Of a DNA stretch of 38,133 nt, positions 1-8,011 are shown piece by piece. The notes beneath the pieces are model-generated. The model made no database searches, was not told the origin of the DNA, and worked only from the letters and a program-made list of their open reading frames with translations. The stretch is from Labilithrix sp. (GTDB taxonomy: Bacteria; Myxococcota_A; Polyangia; Polyangiales; Polyangiaceae), in assembly GCA_019637105.1 (NCBI GenBank), contig JAHBWF010000069.1, forward strand, positions 1-38,133. Direction: 5' to 3'. Position numbers and translations under genes: made by a program. Every line of letters begins with the position of its first letter. Within the stretch, counting starts at the first letter, position 1.

Positions 1-1260
1 GATCAGCGGCGCGATCGCCGGAAGGCGCGGCATCAAGCGCTTGCCGAGCCGGACCTGCCGCAGGACCGCGAACGGGTCCTGCAGCCACGTGCGCGGCGGC
101 CTCGACCCGAGGCGCGCGAGGACCGCGCCGAGCGGCACGTCGAGGCGACGCTGCGTCGAGATCGCCGCGCAGAGCAGATCGGCGCCCGCGGTGATCAGCG
201 GACCGGCGCCGTAGCGCGGCTGGCCGAGGCCGAAGAAGTAGATGTTCTTGTGGTCGGGCGGCACGAGCCCGCCGATGAGCTGCGGGAAGCCGTCCCGCCA
301 CGTCACGACGCCCTCCGCGAGGAAGGGGAAGCGGACGTCGTAGCCGGTCGCGGCGATCACGAGATCGAAGTCCTCCTCGTGACCGTCGACGAACCGGATC
401 GTCCGGCCGTCCCAGCGCTGGACGTCCGGGTGCGGCGTGATCTCGCCGTGCCGGAGGTAGTAGAGGAGCTCCGAGTTGATCGTGGGGTGACGGTCGAACG
501 GGCGGTGATCGGGGTGCTGGAGCCCGTAGCGCTCGTAGGGCCCGACGGCGACGCGCGCCATCGCGCGGGCGACGGCGCGCTGCGCGAACGGCGGCATCCA
601 CGGCTGCATGAGCTCGACGAGCGGGACGCCGAGGAAGGTCTTCGGCAAGAACCAGTAGCCGCGCCGCATGCTGATGTGCGCCGAGCGCGCGAAGCGCGCG
701 GCCTCGACGGCGATGTCGCAGGCCGAGTTGCCTCCGCCGATGACGAGCACGCGCTTTCCGGCGAGCTGCGACGGGGTCTTGTAACTCTTCGAGTGGACGA
801 GCTCGCCGGTGAAGGCGCCGGGGTACTCCGGCATCCGGCTCGCCCAGTGGTGACCGTTGCACACGACGACGCCGTCGTAGACGCGCTCGCCGCGCTCGCC
901 GTTCGCGCGCTCCCACGAGACGCGCCACGTGCCGGCCTCGACGTCGGCCGGCTCGACCCGCACGACCTCGGTCGAGAGGCGGATCGCGCCCCGGAGGTCG
1001 TGGTGGTCGGCGTAGGCGTTCAGGTACTCGAGCATCTGCTCGGCGCTCGGGAAATCCGGCCACGTGCTCGGCATCGGGAAGTCGCCGTACTCGGTCGTCT
1101 TGCGCGACGAGATGATGTGCACGGTCTCGTAGACGCCGTGGTGCCAGTTGCCGCCGATCGCGTCGGCCGCCTCGAACTGCTCGTAGTCGATCCCGTGCTG
1201 GCGGAAGGCCGCCGCCACGCCGAGCCCCGAGAAGCCCGCGCCGAGGATCGCGAACGTCAC
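1..1260 (-). CDS. Flavin-containing monooxygenase (FAD/NADPH), 3' end beyond window
   Basis: The 420 residues in the window look like a class B flavoprotein monooxygenase. An N-terminal FAD Rossmann motif, GAGFSGLG, lies at about residues 7-14. The FMO fingerprint FTGELVHSKSY (FxGxxxHxxxY) starts at residue 150, and a second nucleotide-binding motif, VLVIGGGNSACD, at about 168-179 would bind NADPH. An ATGYD-type motif follows near residue 340. Members of this family oxygenate soft nucleophiles or ketones; the substrate cannot be told from sequence. The GTG start at 1260 overlaps the stop of the upstream hydrolase (GTGA), so the two are translationally coupled. No stop codon is reached before position 1. 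The fingerprint has Tyr where Baeyer-Villiger enzymes have Trp, so a classical FMO is favoured over a BVMO. Confidence 0.88.
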   Translation of the reverse strand, partial: MTFAILGAGFSGLGVAAAFRQHGIDYEQFEAADAIGGNWHHGVYETVHIISSRKTTEYGDFPMPSTWPDFPSAEQMLEYLNAYADHHDLRGAIRLSTEVVRVEPADVEAGTWRVSWERANGERGERVYDGVVVCNGHHWASRMPEYPGAFTGELVHSKSYKTPSQLAGKRVLVIGGGNSACDIAVEAARFARSAHISMRRGYWFLPKTFLGVPLVELMQPWMPPFAQRAVARAMARVAVGPYERYGLQHPDHRPFDRHPTINSELLYYLRHGEITPHPDVQRWDGRTIRFVDGHEEDFDLVIAATGYDVRFPFLAEGVVTWRDGFPQLIGGLVPPDHKNIYFFGLGQPRYGAGPLITAGADLLCAAISTQRRLDVPLGAVLARLGSRPPRTWLQDPFAVLRQVRLGKRLMPRLPAIAPLI

Positions 1261-2228
1261 GACGGGACCTCCGCGCTCTTGTCTCCCACGACGACGCCCT
1301 CCTCCTCGAGCCGCGCGAGCGTGGCCGCGATGAGCGCCGAGTGATCGCGATCGGTCGGGTGGAACCCCGGGCGCAGGTACTCGCGGATGCCGCGCAGGAA
1401 GACGCGCCCGGCGACCGGCTCCATCACGCGGCTCTCGCCCTCGCGCGCGGCGAGCTCGCGGAGCTCCGCGAGGTCGCGCCGCGCCTCGAGGAGCGACGAT
1501 CCGTCTTGCGCGAGCAGCTCCCGCGTCGCCCAGAGCCAGAAGCCGCCGAGCGTCATCGTCGCGACCGCCATCCCGAGGACGCGGAGCGCGTAGCTCGGCG
1601 CGACCTCCTGGAGCACGTCGAACGCGACGGCCTTGTGCTCGAGCTCCTCGACGGCGTGCCACTCGAGCAGACGACGGATCTCCGGATCGGCGTGGGTCAG
1701 CACGCCGGCGGTGAGCGCGTCCTCGGCGAGGATGGCCGTGAAGTGCTCGAGCGCGACGGTCACCGCGAGGCGGAGCGGCCTCGGCGCCGCCTTCTCGATG
1801 TAGTCGTACGCGACGTGCTCGTAGCGCTCGAGGATCGAGTCGACGTCGAAGCCTTGCTCACGGAGCGTGTCGAAGAGGCGCTCGTGCGCCTGCGCGTGAC
1901 GGCCCTCCTGCCCGAAGAACCCCCTCACCTGCGCGGCGACCTCGGGCGACACGCGATCGAGGTAGTGACGCACGCTGCGGATGAAGAAGCGCTCTCCGGC
2001 CGGGAAGAGCAGGTTCACGCCGTTGGCGACCTGGGTCGCCGCGCGGCTCCCGGCGAACCAGTGGCGGCGGACGCCGTCGAACCCGAGGCGCGGGGCGCGG
2101 GGACGAATCGGCGAGCGCGCGCCGTCGCTCGAGGCGCCGGGGCCTGCGCGCCGCGCTCTTCGCTCCCTCTTCGGTCGATCTCGGAGTGCTTCGTCGTGCG
2201 CGTCGGGGCGCTGTTCGCTCGGGTTCAT
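1257..2228 (-). CDS. Metal-dependent hydrolase, PF10118 family (ferritin-like)
   Basis: This 323-residue protein matches the 'predicted metal-dependent hydrolase' family (PF10118, COG3687). Its spaced carboxylate and histidine motifs suggest a helical di-metal site: E79 in GER, E108/H111/H115, E161-H162 (EHFTA), and E189, H191, E194, E195 and H198 in EWHAVEELEHKA. One hydrophobic helix follows. The ATG at 2228 is chosen because AAGGAGG lies 7 nt upstream; an ORF start 30 nt further upstream has no such site and would fall in the operator. The gene is the first of a two-gene operon with the flavin monooxygenase and diverges from the TetR gene. Family members are often found beside oxygenases and TetR regulators in lipid or hydrophobic-substrate metabolism; the true reaction is unknown. 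Confidence 0.85.
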   Translation of the reverse strand: MNPSEQRPDAHDEALRDRPKRERRARRAGPGASSDGARSPIRPRAPRLGFDGVRRHWFAGSRAATQVANGVNLLFPAGERFFIRSVRHYLDRVSPEVAAQVRGFFGQEGRHAQAHERLFDTLREQGFDVDSILERYEHVAYDYIEKAAPRPLRLAVTVALEHFTAILAEDALTAGVLTHADPEIRRLLEWHAVEELEHKAVAFDVLQEVAPSYALRVLGMAVATMTLGGFWLWATRELLAQDGSSLLEARRDLAELRELAAREGESRVMEPVAGRVFLRGIREYLRPGFHPTDRDHSALIAATLARLEEEGVVVGDKSAEVPS

Positions 2229-2244
2229 CGGCGGGCCTCCTTGC

Positions 2245-2287
2245 TGACTCCTGTTCAATAACAGTAGCGCCTATTGAACTCGAGTCA
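2245..2287. promoter_or_regulatory. Mirrored double operator between TetR and hydrolase genes
   Basis: Two 15-bp copies of ATTGAACnnGAGTCA face each other around a centre at 2266. The right copy (2273-2287) reads on the plus strand and the left copy (2245-2259) on the minus strand; 13 of 15 positions agree. The right copy extends to ATTGA-N7-TCAAT (2273-2289), a typical TetR-type dyad. The element sits in the 88-bp divergent promoter region. On the minus strand TTGACT (2284-2289), 16 bp, then TACTGT could be the -35 and -10 of the hydrolase operon, so bound repressor would block it. Assignment to the adjacent TetR is inferred from position and symmetry. Confidence 0.75.
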
Positions 2288-2315
2288 ATGGACACCGCGG
2301 CGCGGAATTCTCGCT

Positions 2316-3071
2316 ATGCTCGTACGAGGCATGCGCACCCTCGAGAAGCACGGCGGAGCCACGGCCACGCGCCGGCGCGCGGCGGCGAAGGGCCCTCCCC
2401 CGCCGCCCCGGCGCGCCGCCCGGTCGGCCGAGGCCGAGGCGGGACGCGCTCGCGTTCGCCTCGACGTCGACGAGCGCCGCGCCCAGCTGGTCGAGCTCGG
2501 CCTCGCGGAGTTCGGGACGCGCACGTACGAGGAGGTCTCGATCGACCTCATCGCGCAGGCCGCGGGGATCTCGAAGGGCCTCCTCTATCATTACTTCCCG
2601 ACGAAGCGCGCGTACTACGTCGCGTGCGTCCGGGAGGCCGCCGCACGGCTCGTCGCGCGCCTCGAGCTGCCGACCGACGTCCCGCCGCTCGAGCGCCTCC
2701 AGGTCGGGCTCGACCGCTACCTCGAGTACGTCCGCGCGCACGGCGGCGCCTTCGCGACGCTGATGCGGAGCGGCGCCTTCGCCGATCGCGAGCTCGCCGC
2801 CGTCATCGACGAGACGCGGGCCACGCTCCTCGGCCGTCTTACGAGCGGGATGGCCGACATCTTCCCCGCGCCGGGCACGCTCTCGTCGCCGCTCCTCCAG
2901 ATCGCGCTCCAGGGCTGGGTCGGCCTGGCGGAGGCGATGAGCATCGCGTGGGTCGAGGCCTGCGTCGCCGCCGAGGACGCGCGCTCGACGAGGCCCGCTC
3001 CTCGCGCCGACGAGGTGCGCGATCTGCTCGCGCAGACGCTCGTCGCCATCGTCGGCAGCGCCGTCCGCTGA
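2316..3071 (+). CDS. TetR/AcrR family transcriptional regulator
   Basis: The N-terminal DNA-binding domain is clear: after a basic, proline-rich extension come LVELGLAEFG, then the helix-turn-helix with DLIAQAAGISKGLLYHYFPTK at about residues 80-100. The C-terminal helical ligand-binding domain is variable, as usual. It is divergent from the hydrolase/monooxygenase operon across a mirrored operator and most likely represses that operon and itself, released by a hydrophobic ligand (inference). The start is uncertain: ATG 2316 is used here. ATG 2331 is an alternative that would be leaderless, with TATGCT at 2315-2320 as its -10. Neither has a strong ribosome-binding site. The long basic tail before the HTH is unusual for the family. 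Confidence 0.88.
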   Translation: MLVRGMRTLEKHGGATATRRRAAAKGPPPPPRRAARSAEAEAGRARVRLDVDERRAQLVELGLAEFGTRTYEEVSIDLIAQAAGISKGLLYHYFPTKRAYYVACVREAAARLVARLELPTDVPPLERLQVGLDRYLEYVRAHGGAFATLMRSGAFADRELAAVIDETRATLLGRLTSGMADIFPAPGTLSSPLLQIALQGWVGLAEAMSIAWVEACVAAEDARSTRPAPRADEVRDLLAQTLVAIVGSAVR

Positions 3072-3470
3072 GCGGCCCGCGGCCGTCTCTCGCGACGGGC
3101 GGATCGCGCTGCCGGATCGGCGATCGTCCGGTCGCGCGCGGTGGAGCGCCGCGGTGGAGCGCCGCTCCGCCGGAGATCGCGAGATTGGTTGGCCTCTCCG
3201 GCGCGCGCCGGAGGGCGCGCGCGAGGCCCGGTTCTTGGACGGCCGAAGCGCGTGGATCCCCTTCGCCGCGCGCGAGCCGAAAGCGTCGGAGAGCACATCC
3301 TCGTTGGACGGGCGATAGCCGCGCACCGATCTGGGCGGGATCCCCTTGAGACGCTTGTGTTCGTGATGAGATTCGTGTTCCCGTAGAAAACTGGCGGGGC
3401 CGTTCGCGCTCGGCGAACCTCGAAGCAACGCGCGTCGTTCGGTCCGCGTCGAACTGGAGGGATGAAGACC
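3072..3470. other. Intergenic region, no supported gene
   Basis: These 400 bases between TetR and the small lipoprotein hold only a short arginine-rich reading frame (3141-3386) with no recognisable domain. The segment near 3360-3395 is less GC-rich and may contain the promoter of the downstream lipoprotein, but no convincing -35/-10 pair was found. GGAGG at 3456-3460 is the ribosome-binding site of that gene. Confidence 0.5.
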
Positions 3471-3707
3471 ATGAATCGTTGGGTGATGGCTGCGGTGATT
3501 GGGCTTACGGTCGTGGGTTGCGCGGCGGGCGTCGAGGATCCGCAGCCGGAGCCGGGACCGGATCCGGTGCAGAAGGTCGTGCCGAGCCAGCCCTTCAGCG
3601 GCGAGCTGCACGAGATCAGCGAGATGGACAAGCTCGGCGTCGGCAACGGCATACCGGGCGCTCCGGAGCTGCCGAACGAGCTACCCCCGCCCGTGCCCGG
3701 GCAGTGA
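3471..3707 (+). CDS. Small proline-rich lipoprotein of unknown function
   Basis: A 78-residue product with a short basic N-terminus, a hydrophobic stretch and the lipobox VVGC, followed by a Pro/Glu-rich acidic mature region (DPQPEPGPDP, then ELPPPVPG at the end). It should be exported and lipid-anchored. ATG 3471 is preferred over ATG 3462 because GGAGG at 3456-3460 is 10 nt from the former and only 1 nt from the latter. No domain was recognised. It stands alone, convergent with the HMG-CoA reductase gene across a hairpin. Codon use is like its neighbours. Confidence 0.65.
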   Translation: MNRWVMAAVIGLTVVGCAAGVEDPQPEPGPDPVQKVVPSQPFSGELHEISEMDKLGVGNGIPGAPELPNELPPPVPGQ

Positions 3708-3728
3708 CACGCTGACCGCGAGGGCGTG

Positions 3729-3748
3729 GCGCCCGCCGACGCGGGCGC
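3729..3748. terminator. Bidirectional hairpin between lipoprotein and HMG-CoA reductase
   Basis: A perfect 8-bp GC-only stem, GCGCCCGC (3729-3736) and GCGGGCGC (3741-3748) with a CGAC loop, lies exactly between two convergent genes and reaches the last base of the reductase stop codon. There is no T-tract, as is common in very GC-rich genomes, so a terminator role is inferred from position and stem strength. Confidence 0.5.
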
Positions 3749-5097
3749 TACTCCGCCGTCGCCGTGCTCTCGCCGTCGACGCCGGGGCCCGGGGCGGGCG
3801 CCGACGACCGGCGGTCCTTGCGGGCGATCGCCAGCGCTCGGCGCGCGGCCTCGAGCGTGATGTCCCGCGCTTCGACGATCAGCGCCGCGATGCGCTCGAC
3901 CTCGGAGCCGACGGCCCCGGCGGCGAGCGCGACCGAGCGGGCGTGGAGCGCCATGTGCCCGCGCTGGATGCCGTCGGTCGCGAGCGCGCGGACCGCGGCG
4001 AGGTTCGAGGCGAGGCCGACGGAGGCCGCCACGGCGGCGAGGTCGGCCGCGTCGGTGACGCCCATCACGTCGAGCGACAGGCGCGCGCTCGGGTGGACGC
4101 GGAGCGTGCCGCCCACCGTCCCGAGCGCGAGCGGCAGCTCGAGGAAGCCGGTGAGCGCGTCGCCGTCGCGGCGCCAGATCGACAGCGGCCGGTACGTCCC
4201 GCTCCGCGCCGCGAACGCGTGCGCGCCCGCCTCGACGGCGCGCCAGTCGTTGCCGGTGGCGATCACGACGGCGTCGATGCCGTTCATGATGCCCTTGTTG
4301 TGCGTGGCCGCCCGGTAGGGATCGAGCTCGGCGAAGCGCGAGGCGTTGACGATCCCGTCGATCACCGCCTGCCCGTCCATCTGCTCCGTGGCGAGCTTGT
4401 CGGCGGGGACGCGGCAGCGCACGCGCACGCAGCGCTTGTCGCAGAGGTTGGACAGGATGCGCAGGCCGACGCTGCCCTCGGCGAGGGCCGCGAGGCGGTC
4501 GGCGACGGCCTCCGCCACGGTGTTGATCAGGTTCGCGCCCATCGCGTCGCGGCAATCGACGAGGACGTGCGCGACGATCATCGCGTCCTCCGGCGCGCCG
4601 AGCTCGCGCACCTCGAGCCCTCGAGCGCCGCCGCCGCGGGCGACGAGGCCGGGCACCGCCGCGTCCGCGAGGGCGAGGATCTCGCGCTCCGCGTCGAGGA
4701 TCGCGCGGGTGGCCGCGGCGCGGTCGCCGACGCCGACGATCTGCACCTGGCTGATCATCACCGGCGCGTCGACCTCGACCTGGAAGCCGCCGCCGGAGCG
4801 GATCATCTTCGCCGCGTTCGACGCCGCCGCGACGACGCTCGGCTCCTCGACGACCATCGGGACCACGTGGTCCTGGCCGTTGACCCGCACGTTGAGCGTG
4901 ACGCCGTACGGGAGCCCGTACGTGCCGAGGACGTTCTCGACGAACTTGTCCGCGGTGTCGGCGCTGAGACCGCCGCCGTCGAGCGCGGAGGCCATCGTCT
5001 CGGCCGAGACGCCGGTGGCCTCGCTGATCAGGTTGCGACGCTCGTCGACGGTGACCTTGTAGAAGCCGGGGAGCTGAGAGGTGCGCTTCGTCGTCAT
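3748..5097 (-). CDS. mvaA: Hydroxymethylglutaryl-CoA reductase, class II
   Basis: Reduces HMG-CoA to mevalonate, the committed step of the mevalonate pathway. The 449-residue length and motifs match class II bacterial enzymes: ENVLG near 54, EEPSVVAAAS with catalytic E84, DAMGAN at 184-189, THNKG with K268, TGND with D284, GTVGG at 326-330 and RGHM with H381. These positions fall within one residue of the Pseudomonas mevalonii catalytic set (E83, K267, D283, H381). The ATG at 5097 is 6 nt beyond the stop of phosphomevalonate kinase, making this the last gene of the operon. Cofactor choice (NADH or NADPH) cannot be decided from sequence alone. Although class II enzymes were first known from mevalonate degradation, the operon argues for biosynthesis. 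Confidence 0.96.
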   Translation of the reverse strand: MTTKRTSQLPGFYKVTVDERRNLISEATGVSAETMASALDGGGLSADTADKFVENVLGTYGLPYGVTLNVRVNGQDHVVPMVVEEPSVVAAASNAAKMIRSGGGFQVEVDAPVMISQVQIVGVGDRAAATRAILDAEREILALADAAVPGLVARGGGARGLEVRELGAPEDAMIVAHVLVDCRDAMGANLINTVAEAVADRLAALAEGSVGLRILSNLCDKRCVRVRCRVPADKLATEQMDGQAVIDGIVNASRFAELDPYRAATHNKGIMNGIDAVVIATGNDWRAVEAGAHAFAARSGTYRPLSIWRRDGDALTGFLELPLALGTVGGTLRVHPSARLSLDVMGVTDAADLAAVAASVGLASNLAAVRALATDGIQRGHMALHARSVALAAGAVGSEVERIAALIVEARDITLEAARRALAIARKDRRSSAPAPGPGVDGESTATAE

Positions 5098-5103
5098 GTT
5101 TGC

Positions 5104-6033
5104 TCAGGACGCGCTGGGCGACGCGGCGGCGAAGGCCGGCGCGGCGAAGGCGATCCTGACTCCTTTGGTGTCCAGCGATAGATCGAGCGAGAAGAGGCCG
5201 AGCGCGCGCGCGCGCTCGAGGAAGCTCGGTGAAGGCTCCGCGGGGCCGACGTAGACGGCGACGTCGCCGCCGCCCGCGCCGGAGACGGACATCGAAGCGT
5301 CCTCGCGCGCGGCGAGCGCCTCGAGCGCGTCGAAGCCCGCGGGGACGATGCCGACGTTCGCGGCGTCGCCGAGGCGCGCGAGCGCGCGGGCCGTCCGCCG
5401 GAGCCCGAGGACGAACGCCGGCGCGTCCCCGGCGTCGATCGCGCGCGCGGAGTCGGCCGCGACGGCCGCGAGCTCGTCCATGCGCGCTCGGTGCGCGGCG
5501 GGGCTCGTGCGCGCGAGCCGGTCGACCTCCGCGCGGAGCTCGCTCGTCCGCGCGCTCGCGCCGCACGCGAAGACGCGCACGCGGAGGCCCTCCGGGATCG
5601 CGACGCGCTCCGGCGCCCGGCCCATCACGTAGCGGAGCGCGCCGCCGTGGACGCTCGCGGCGACGTCGACGCCGCTGCCGCCGCCCTGCGCCCTCGCGTG
5701 GGCGCCCTTCGCGACGTCGAACAGGCGCGCGCGCACCGCCGGATCGGCGAGGTCCGCGCCCGCGTCGGCCTCGCGGGCCGCGAGCGACGCGACGAGGATC
5801 GCCGCGCTCGCGCCGAGCCCGAGCTTGCGCGCGCCCGCGAACATCGACGACGCGTCGACGTGCGGGGCCGCGCCCTCGCCGAGGGCGGCGGCGACCTCCG
5901 GCGTCGGGGTCGCCGCGGCGCGCGCGGTGTCCGCGAAGGCGCCGCGGTCGACGGCGACGACGATCGCCGGCGCGCCCTCGAGCACGGCGTACGCGCCCGT
6001 GAGGACCAGCTTGCCGGGCGCGAAGGTCCTCAT
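5104..6033 (-). CDS. mvaK2: Phosphomevalonate kinase (GHMP kinase)
   Basis: Phosphorylates 5-phosphomevalonate to 5-diphosphomevalonate with ATP. This 309-residue GHMP kinase begins FAPGKLVLTGAYAVL (residues 4-18). It has the phosphate-binding motif GLGASAA at 72-78, GSGVDVA at 119-125 and the C-terminal SGAGGGD motif near 270. Start ATG 6033 has GGAGGAG upstream and overlaps the stop of the decarboxylase gene (ATGA). A long arginine-rich in-frame extension upstream of it is an out-of-frame shadow of that decarboxylase. Assignment to this kinase rather than mevalonate kinase rests on the start motif (GAYAVL rather than GEHAVVYG) and on the presence of a separate mevalonate kinase in the operon. 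Confidence 0.88.
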   Translation of the reverse strand: MRTFAPGKLVLTGAYAVLEGAPAIVVAVDRGAFADTARAAATPTPEVAAALGEGAAPHVDASSMFAGARKLGLGASAAILVASLAAREADAGADLADPAVRARLFDVAKGAHARAQGGGSGVDVAASVHGGALRYVMGRAPERVAIPEGLRVRVFACGASARTSELRAEVDRLARTSPAAHRARMDELAAVAADSARAIDAGDAPAFVLGLRRTARALARLGDAANVGIVPAGFDALEALAAREDASMSVSGAGGGDVAVYVGPAEPSPSFLERARALGLFSLDLSLDTKGVRIAFAAPAFAAASPSAS

Positions 6034-7034
6034 CGCGGCGGCTCCTCCGCGGCGGGGTCGTCCGAGCGCGCTCCGGCGGCGGCGTCGACGACGCGCGCGC
6101 CCTCCCCGGCCACAGCGCGGATGACGCGGAGCACGCCCGGGACCCGCGCGAGCCGCTCGGTCGCGCGCGCGGCGTCGCGCGCGTGGACGAGGCACTTGAG
6201 GTGCGGCCCGGCGTCCATCGTCGCGTAGGCGCTCACGCCCTCGCTCCGGAGCGACCGCACCGCCGCGAGCGCGTCGAGCGTCGCGCCCGAGACGTAGACG
6301 ACGCCGGCCGCGAACGCCGAGGCGTGCATCGCCAGCGCGCTCCGCTCGGCGAGGGCGCAGGTCGCCTCGAGATCGCCGGCGAGCAACGCGGCGCGGAGCT
6401 CGGCGTGGAGGCGCGGCGCGGTCTCGAGCCAGCCGGCGTAGTACGGGCTCTCCGCGGCCGTCACGGCCATGCCGTCGCGCGACGAGACCGCCTTCGGCGC
6501 CTCGGTGGTGACGCAGACGAGGACCTCGAGCGGGATCCGGCCCGGCGGCGCGACCGGGCGCGCGACCTCGCCGTCGAGCTCGACGAAGCCGCCGAAGACG
6601 CTCCGCGCGGCGCTGGCCGAGCTTTGGCGCGCGAGGTCGGCGACGCGCTCGGCGGGGAGATCGAGGCCCGCGGCGCGCGCGGCGGCGACCGCGAGCGCCG
6701 CGAAGCCCGAGGCGCTCGAGGCGAGGCCGCTCGCCGTGGGGAAATCGTTGGTGGAGACGACGTGCGCGCGCGCCCGGAGCCCCGCGGCCTCGCGCACGCG
6801 GTCGAGCAGCTCGGTCGCGCGCGCGAGCGCGCCCTCGGCCGCGGGCGCGCCGTTCAACCGGAGCGTGTCGGCCGCCAGCGCGTCGTCGAACGTGACGCTC
6901 GTCGTCGTCGCGAGCCCCGCGAGCGTGACCGAGAGGCTCGGCACGGCCGGAACGTTGCCGCCGCCCGCGCGCTTGCCCCAGTACTTGGAGAGCGCGATGT
7001 TCGGGTGCGCCAGCGCGACGGCGGTGCGCTTCAC
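6030..7034 (-). CDS. mvaD: Diphosphomevalonate decarboxylase
   Basis: Converts mevalonate 5-diphosphate to isopentenyl diphosphate in an ATP-dependent decarboxylation. The 334-residue protein has NIALSKYWGKR at about 12-22, the GHMP phosphate loop SGLASSASG at 102-110, SSASAARSVFGGF at 138-150, and DAGPH with D274 as the likely catalytic aspartate. GTG 7034 is the start; it overlaps the mevalonate kinase stop as GTGA, and the gene ends in an ATGA overlap with phosphomevalonate kinase. The tight coupling suggests balanced production of the three GHMP enzymes. The C-terminal 25 residues are alanine- and acidic-rich and probably not part of the fold. Confidence 0.93.
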   Translation of the reverse strand: MKRTAVALAHPNIALSKYWGKRAGGGNVPAVPSLSVTLAGLATTTSVTFDDALAADTLRLNGAPAAEGALARATELLDRVREAAGLRARAHVVSTNDFPTASGLASSASGFAALAVAAARAAGLDLPAERVADLARQSSASAARSVFGGFVELDGEVARPVAPPGRIPLEVLVCVTTEAPKAVSSRDGMAVTAAESPYYAGWLETAPRLHAELRAALLAGDLEATCALAERSALAMHASAFAAGVVYVSGATLDALAAVRSLRSEGVSAYATMDAGPHLKCLVHARDAARATERLARVPGVLRVIRAVAGEGARVVDAAAGARSDDPAAEEPPR

Positions 7035-8011
7035 GGGGCGCCCTCGACGAACGTGACGGCGCGACGCGCGGTCTCCGGCGCGCCGAACGTCGTCTGGAAG
7101 CCGTCGAAGCCGTCGCTCTTCCACGCGGCGAGGACCTTCGCCCCGGCGTCGGCGTGATCGACGAGCGCGACCACGCACCCGCCGCCGCCCGCGCCGGTGA
7201 GCTTGGCGCCGAGCGCGCCGGCCGCGCGCGCGGCGCTGCACATCTGCTCGATCTCGGGCGTCGAGACGAAGAGCCCCGACAGGAGCATCTGGTTCAGATC
7301 GAGCAGCTGCCCGATGGCGTTGCGGTCGACGGCCTCGATCGCCAGGCGCGCGTTCTTCACCAGCGTGTGGATCGCGTCGAACGCCCGCTGCGTCGTGTCC
7401 GGGCGCCGGGCGCGGAGGCGGGCCACCGCCTCGACCATCGACCGCGTGCTCGACGCTTCGCCGCTGTTGCCGATGCAGAGGTGCATCACGCCCGGCGCGC
7501 GGACGCGGGTGATCGTCGAGCGGTCCGCCGCCGTCGGGCCGCGCTCGAAGAGGACGCAACCGCCGAGCGCGGACACGGCCGCGTCGACGCCCGACGCGTT
7601 CCCGTGGAAGACCGCCTCCCACGCGCCCGCGCGCTCGGCGATGGCCTCGGCGGGCGCGGCGGGGTCGAGCGCGCGCGCGACGGCCACGCCGAGCGCCGCC
7701 GAGCAGCCGAGCCCCCCGCCGGGGGGCAGATCCGCCTCCGCCTCGACCGCGAGCGCGGGGACGGGCACGCCGGCCTCGCGCGTGACGCGGAGCAGATCGC
7801 CGAACGCGCGCGCGAGCGGCGTCTCGGCGTCGTCCTCGCGGACGCTCAGGTTCCAGTCGCGGACGCGGAGCGTGCTCGGCCCGCCCGCGATCCCCTCGGC
7901 GCGCGCGCGCGCGCCGCGCTCGATGCCGACGGCGATGGCCGGCACGCCGTAGACGACCGCGTGCTCGCCGAACAGGATGACCTTGCCGTGCGCGGCGCCT
8001 TCCGTCGTCAT
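7031..8011 (-). CDS. mvk: Mevalonate kinase
   Basis: Phosphorylates mevalonate at the 5-hydroxyl. The 326-residue protein carries KVILFGEHAVVYGVPA at 10-25, the ATP loop PPGGGLGCSAA at 96-106, GNASGVDAA at 138-145 with D143 as probable catalytic base, and the C-terminal KLTGAGGGGC motif. These are the signature motifs of mevalonate kinase rather than other GHMP kinases (GEHAVVYG is diagnostic). ATG 8011 overlaps the stop of the polyprenyl synthase gene (ATGA), and its own stop overlaps the decarboxylase start. Members of the family are often feedback-inhibited by prenyl diphosphates; whether this one is cannot be seen. Confidence 0.94.
   Translation of the reverse strand: MTTEGAAHGKVILFGEHAVVYGVPAIAVGIERGARARAEGIAGGPSTLRVRDWNLSVREDDAETPLARAFGDLLRVTREAGVPVPALAVEAEADLPPGGGLGCSAALGVAVARALDPAAPAEAIAERAGAWEAVFHGNASGVDAAVSALGGCVLFERGPTAADRSTITRVRAPGVMHLCIGNSGEASSTRSMVEAVARLRARRPDTTQRAFDAIHTLVKNARLAIEAVDRNAIGQLLDLNQMLLSGLFVSTPEIEQMCSAARAAGALGAKLTGAGGGGCVVALVDHADAGAKVLAAWKSDGFDGFQTTFGAPETARRAVTFVEGAP

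Noticed and set aside
1-1260. Baeyer-Villiger monooxygenase identity
   Set aside because: The fingerprint ends in Tyr rather than the Trp typical of that class; classical FMO fits better.
3141-3386. 81-codon frame after TetR
   Set aside because: No ribosome-binding site, low-complexity Arg-rich product, no recognisable domain.
2717-5566. 949-codon minus-strand open frame
   Set aside because: Arg/Pro-rich, reads across the TetR, lipoprotein and HMG-CoA reductase genes in a different frame; a GC-rich shadow.
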